Positions 5,871-8,702 of a DNA stretch of 8,702 nt are shown here, piece by piece. Numbering within the stretch: position 1 is the stretch's first letter; every line of letters starts with the position of its first letter. A program made the translations under genes and the position numbers. The notes under the pieces are model-generated. The model was not told where the DNA came from. It ran no database searches and saw nothing but the letters and a program-made list of their open reading frames with translations. The stretch covers positions 1-8,702 of the forward strand of contig CAKRRU010000106.1 in assembly GCA_934394515.1 (NCBI GenBank). Direction: 5' to 3'. The stretch comes from an uncultured Acetatifactor sp. Lineage in GTDB: Bacteria > Bacillota > Clostridia > Lachnospirales > Lachnospiraceae.

Positions 5871-6998
5871 ATGAACTTATCTGATCTGAAGAGAAATGCA
5901 TATATGTTGCGGGGTTCTGATGCAAAACGTGGTTACATGCGCTGGTGGCATTCTTTCCAGGGCGTTTGTTCCACGACACAGGAGACCCGCACTTTTTTTG
6001 TGGAATACAGCATTTTAAACCCCGCCTTGGGAACTTCACAGCCTATTTTGGGGCAGCACCCTTATTATAAACGTCATGGCATGAAACCGTCCTATCTCTG
6101 CATCAAAGCCGGGGTATTTCCTGAACAGGGTGATGAAGGTCTGCAGCTTCAGGCCTATTATCCCTTGACCTCCCTGCAGGTAGCCCAGGATCCTTTTTAT
6201 ATGCAGTTTGAGGACTGTGTCTATAGTGAGAACCGGATCAGCGGTTCCATAGACATCTCCGGGGAAGTCGCAAAACATCGTTCCCTGATGACAGATGCCG
6301 GCAGTTTCGTCTGGGATCTGGAAGTACACAAGGCGGTCGCCTGCCATACCGGTTATATTGCCAATGCATTTTTCACAGCACTTCATGCCTTGGAAAGCTT
6401 CTGGCACGGAGAAGGCATCCGTACCTTTTTCCGCGGAACCGTTATTCTGAACGGTATCACCTATGAGGTCACACCAGAGACCTCTTACGGATATGCGGAC
6501 AAACATTGGGGCCGCAGTTACAATCAGCCCTGGCTGCAATTCGCTTCCGGCCACCTGATCAGTGAGAAAAACGGTCGTGAGCTGAAGCATTCTGCTCTCG
6601 CCATCGATGGCTGCTGTCCGAAGTTCTTGTTCTTCCCTATGCGCCGCAGGATTCTGATGCAGCTGACTTACACCGGGGAAGATTTCGAGTATCATTTCGG
6701 CAAGCCTCTTACGCTGTCCCGTTGCAAATGGAAGGTCAAGGAGACCAATAAACGTTTTATCTGGCATTTCAAAGCCCAGAACCGCACTTCCGTTGTCCGG
6801 ATCTCCGGAAGTTGCAGCAAAGAACAGATGATGCCGTTACTCTATGAGAGTCCCGACGGTAAAGTATCTGACGCTCCTCTCTGGGAAGGCAGCAATGCGG
6901 CAGGAACCATAGAACTGTATCGCAGGAACGGCGGATCTCTGGAATTGATCGACCGTCTGAAATTTCAAAACGGATTATGCGCTTATCAGCGTTCTTAG
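5871..6998 (+). CDS. Tocopherol-cyclase-like family protein of unknown function
   Basis: The 375-residue protein shows the signature of the tocopherol cyclase / lipocalin-like hydroxylase group. It has WWH near the N-terminus (25-27), several antiparallel strand-rich segments, and YGYADKHWGRSYNQPWLQF (206-224), matching the family's conserved EKNWG-type motif. Plant and cyanobacterial relatives close the chromanol ring of vitamin E; that pathway is not expected in an anaerobic Firmicute, so the true substrate is unknown and probably a lipophilic or isoprenoid molecule. No signal peptide or membrane helix is seen. GGGGGAG lies 10 bases before the ATG, and a strong promoter precedes it. It is transcribed alone and ends in the shared terminator at 7022-7063. 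Nothing links it to xylose metabolism except position. Family call fairly sure, activity unknown. Confidence 0.8.
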   Translation: MNLSDLKRNAYMLRGSDAKRGYMRWWHSFQGVCSTTQETRTFFVEYSILNPALGTSQPILGQHPYYKRHGMKPSYLCIKAGVFPEQGDEGLQLQAYYPLTSLQVAQDPFYMQFEDCVYSENRISGSIDISGEVAKHRSLMTDAGSFVWDLEVHKAVACHTGYIANAFFTALHALESFWHGEGIRTFFRGTVILNGITYEVTPETSYGYADKHWGRSYNQPWLQFASGHLISEKNGRELKHSALAIDGCCPKFLFFPMRRRILMQLTYTGEDFEYHFGKPLTLSRCKWKVKETNKRFIWHFKAQNRTSVVRISGSCSKEQMMPLLYESPDGKVSDAPLWEGSNAAGTIELYRRNGGSLELIDRLKFQNGLCAYQRS

Positions 6999-7021
6999 AA
7001 TTTTAATACTTTTTCATCTAA

Positions 7022-7063
7022 AAAAAGCTGTTGTACCGGATCTCTCCGCCACAACAGCTTTTT
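7022..7063. terminator. Bidirectional intrinsic terminator between the tocopherol-cyclase-like gene and spoVG
   Basis: AAAAAGCTGTTGT (7022-7034) and ACAACAGCTTTTT (7051-7063) form a perfect 13-bp stem. The 16-base loop contains a further CGGA/TCCG stem (7037-7040 with 7045-7048). T-runs on both strands follow the stem, so it can stop transcription from both converging genes. Confidence 0.92.
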
Positions 7064-7079
7064 ATTTTCTTTATGTAGT

Positions 7080-7355
7080 TTAGATTGCCTCTTCCGGCTC
7101 CTCTAATGCTTTCTCGTAGCTCTCAAGAATCACTCTCTGCAAGTTTTCTCTGGTGGAAGAATTGATGGGATGTGCAATATCCCTGTATTCTCCATCTGTT
7201 GCTTTCTTGCTCGGCATTGCAATGAATAATCCTTTTTCGCCTTCGATCACCTTGATATCATGTACAACGAACTCGTCATCCAATGTAATAGATACAATAG
7301 CTTTCATCTTGCCTTCCTTAGTGATCTTACGGACACGTACATCTGTAATCTGCAT
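7080..7355 (-). CDS. spoVG: SpoVG, septation and sporulation regulator
   Basis: The 91-residue protein is a standard-length SpoVG, a small cytoplasmic nucleic-acid-binding regulator that affects septation, sporulation, capsule and virulence functions in Firmicutes. The family core is clear: [11 protein letters not shown] at the start, a central [16 protein letters not shown] strand pair, then FIAMPSKK and [11 protein letters not shown] (44-66) and an acidic C-terminus. The ATG at 7353-7355 has AAGGGGGT 6 bases upstream on the minus strand. It lies 202 bases after the glgD stop on the same strand, separated by a structured spacer, and ends in the shared terminator. I find no good promoter in the spacer: TATACT (7376-7381) lacks a fitting -35, and no sigma-H pattern is convincing. 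It may therefore be co-transcribed with glgD. Confidence 0.96.
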   Translation of the reverse strand: MQITDVRVRKITKEGKMKAIVSITLDDEFVVHDIKVIEGEKGLFIAMPSKKATDGEYRDIAHPINSSTRENLQRVILESYEKALEEPEEAI

Positions 7356-7402
7356 TTGCCAACCCCCTTGGTCCGAGTATATAGAAAGTCTACGTGATCA
7401 CT

Positions 7403-7550
7403 ACGCATTTTCTCCGCTCTTCGAACTCCCGAAAATGCATCAGATATTCGTATTCCGCGCTATCGCACTTCATACTCATATCTGTTAGATTTGCGAATCA
7501 TTACAGTGCTTTGCCTGCAAGCAGCCACGCACTGTAATGATTGCAAATCT
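7403..7550 (-). ncRNA. Structured spacer or leader RNA between glgD and spoVG
   Basis: Three stem-loops follow each other on the minus strand. The first (7487-7550) is a 22-bp stem with one bulged base (7495) and a 19-base loop containing CTGC/GCAG. It has no T-run, so it is not a standard terminator. The second (7441-7484) reads CAGATAT, GA, GTAT, a GCG/CGC tip, then ATAC, GA, ATATCTG, with the GA/GA in place for tandem sheared pairs. The third (7405-7438) is GCATTTTC / GAAAATGC with an 18-base loop. The array could protect glgD mRNA, control spoVG, or be a small RNA in its own right. Confidence 0.55.
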
Positions 7551-7557
7551 TGATCAC

Positions 7558-8676
7558 TTAGATCACATATCTCTCATTGCGCTCTACTACGATCTTAACT
7601 TCACCTTCTCCCACAAAGTACGAATTTGCACGGATCGTATCACGACTCTCCACAATACAGTTCTCAATATGCGTGTTATCGCCAATGTATACATCATTGA
7701 GGATAATGGAATTTTTGATCACGCAGTTGTTACCAATATAGCTCTTTTTAAAGATGACGGAATTCTCTACTACACCATTGACAATACATCCGCTGGATAC
7801 CAGGCTGTTACGTACCTGGGCACCGGGATTGTATTTTGCGGGAGGCAGATCATCCACCTTGGAATATACATCCGGATACTGTTTGAAGAAATAATTTCTT
7901 ACATCTGCCTTCAGGAAATCCATATTGGTGCTGTAGTAATCTTCTACAGAAGCGATGTTTCTCCAATAATCCTTGATCTTATATCCATAGATTCTCTTCA
8001 GATCCTTGTAACGGATCAGAATGTCTCTTACGAAATCATATCTGTCTTCTTCCGCACATTTCTCAATCATCTCAATCAGAAGTCTGCGTCGAACTACATA
8101 GATGCCGCAGGAAATGGTGTTGGTCTTGGCCTGCAGAGGTTTCTCTTCGAACTCTTCGATCCGCCTCTCTTCATTCATACGGATCGTACCAAAGCGTTCT
8201 ACATTGGTGCCGGCTTCCATATCACGACATACTACCGTGATATCCGCTTTCTTCTCAATATGATATTCCAGTACTTTGTTGTAATCCAGTTTGTATACAC
8301 CGTCTCCGGAAGCGATCACCACATAAGGTTCATGGCTGTTCTTCAAAAACTGAAGGTTCTGGTAAATCGCATCCGCCGTTCCTCTGTACCAGTTGCTGTT
8401 CTCAGCTGTCACAGCGGGAGTGAACACATATAATCCACCCTGTTTCCGTCCGAAATCCCACCATTTGGAAGAATTGAGATGTTCATTCAGACTTCTCGCA
8501 TTGTACTGGGTAAATACTGCCACCTTCTGAATATGAGAGTTAGTCATGTTACTCAGTGTAAAGTCAATACTGCGATAGCTTCCTGCAATCGGCATAGCAC
8601 ATATTGCCCTTTTCTGGGAAAGCTCACGCATTCTGTGATTGTTACCGCCTGCTAAAATAATTCCAATCGCTCTCAC
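7558..8676 (-). CDS. glgD: GlgD, regulatory subunit of glucose-1-phosphate adenylyltransferase
   Basis: With GlgC, this protein forms the ADP-glucose pyrophosphorylase of Firmicutes, making ADP-glucose for glycogen. The 372 residues comprise a nucleotidyltransferase domain (LAGG 8-11, WYRGTADAI 96-104, SGDGVYK 123-129, EEFEEKP 174-180) and a C-terminal left-handed beta-helix (about 287-350). The nucleotide loop is degenerate: GlgC has GGRGxRL and KRAKPAV, while here the residues are GGNNHRM (10-16) and KRAICAM (22-28), losing the arginine/glycine and the lysine. This is the mark of the weakly active or inactive GlgD type that modulates GlgC. The start is GTG at 8674-8676, fixed by AGGTG 7 bases upstream and by MRAIGIILAGG at the usual place. 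glgC is expected just upstream, beyond the window. glgD is followed by spoVG on the same strand. Confidence 0.95.
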   Translation of the reverse strand: MRAIGIILAGGNNHRMRELSQKRAICAMPIAGSYRSIDFTLSNMTNSHIQKVAVFTQYNARSLNEHLNSSKWWDFGRKQGGLYVFTPAVTAENSNWYRGTADAIYQNLQFLKNSHEPYVVIASGDGVYKLDYNKVLEYHIEKKADITVVCRDMEAGTNVERFGTIRMNEERRIEEFEEKPLQAKTNTISCGIYVVRRRLLIEMIEKCAEEDRYDFVRDILIRYKDLKRIYGYKIKDYWRNIASVEDYYSTNMDFLKADVRNYFFKQYPDVYSKVDDLPPAKYNPGAQVRNSLVSSGCIVNGVVENSVIFKKSYIGNNCVIKNSIILNDVYIGDNTHIENCIVESRDTIRANSYFVGEGEVKIVVERNERYVI

Positions 8677-8683
8677 TGCTATT

Positions 8684-8688
8684 CACCT
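8684..8688 (-). promoter_or_regulatory. Ribosome binding site of glgD
   Basis: The minus strand reads GGCAGGTGA with its AGGTG core 7 bases before the GTG start. The short upstream remainder (8689-8702) contains TAA triplets that could be the end of a preceding gene, but too little is present to call it. Confidence 0.75.
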
Positions 8689-8702
8689 GCCTTAATTAAT
8701 GT

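Noticed and set aside
7487..7550. Intrinsic terminator of glgD.
   Set aside because: The stem is strong but the minus strand continues AACAGATATG after it, with no T-run, so it is listed as structured RNA instead.
7537..8433. A 298-codon open frame on the plus strand opposite glgD, and similar long frames at 603-1064 (opposite the isomerase gene) and 6036-6767 (opposite the tocopherol-cyclase-like gene).
   Set aside because: All lie antisense to well supported genes and carry no family motif.

Overview
The window looks like a chromosomal stretch of a gut or rumen Clostridia, probably Lachnospiraceae. The reasons are moderate GC, purine-rich AGGAGG-type ribosome sites, SpoVG (sporulating Firmicutes lineage), a separate GlgD subunit next to it, and a three-gene pentose operon of clostridial type. 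No phage, plasmid, CRISPR, tRNA or rRNA gene is visible.

Layout. Positions 1-482 hold no believable gene. They hold an unusually ordered non-coding element: 19-bp perfect inverted ends enclose two large folded arms, one with a 39-bp nearly perfect stem and a branched head, the other a stepped hairpin with a side hairpin capped by GAAA. It stops 9 bases before the stop codon of the neighbouring gene. It is either a large ornate structured RNA (in the style of ROOL or GOLLD) or a non-autonomous inverted-repeat mobile element, and it is the most interesting thing here. Positions 492-4330, minus strand, form an operon transcribed in the order xylulokinase, DUF4867 protein, FucI/AraA-fold sugar isomerase. 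The order matches my memory of the C. acetobutylicum CAC2612-2611-2610 locus, where the fucose-isomerase-like protein is a non-orthologous D-xylose isomerase. Isomerase plus kinase would turn D-xylose into D-xylulose 5-phosphate. A strong promoter (TTGAAA, 17 bases, TATGAT) lies upstream of xylB, with several palindromes around it. A LacI-family regulator (4735-5754, plus strand) is divergent and probably controls the operon and itself. Its leader carries three 14-bp-spaced copies of the palindrome TGCTAAAGCA.

Positions 5782-6998 hold an independently promoted tocopherol-cyclase-like protein of unknown role, closed by a bidirectional terminator at 7022-7063. The minus strand then carries glgD (non-catalytic ADP-glucose pyrophosphorylase subunit, glycogen synthesis) followed by spoVG. 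Between glgD and spoVG are three consecutive stem-loops, including a 22-bp hairpin without a T-run and a stem with tandem G-A mismatches, so this spacer looks like structured RNA.

Limits: family names come from reading motifs, RNA folds were paired by eye, and no database or covariance search was run.
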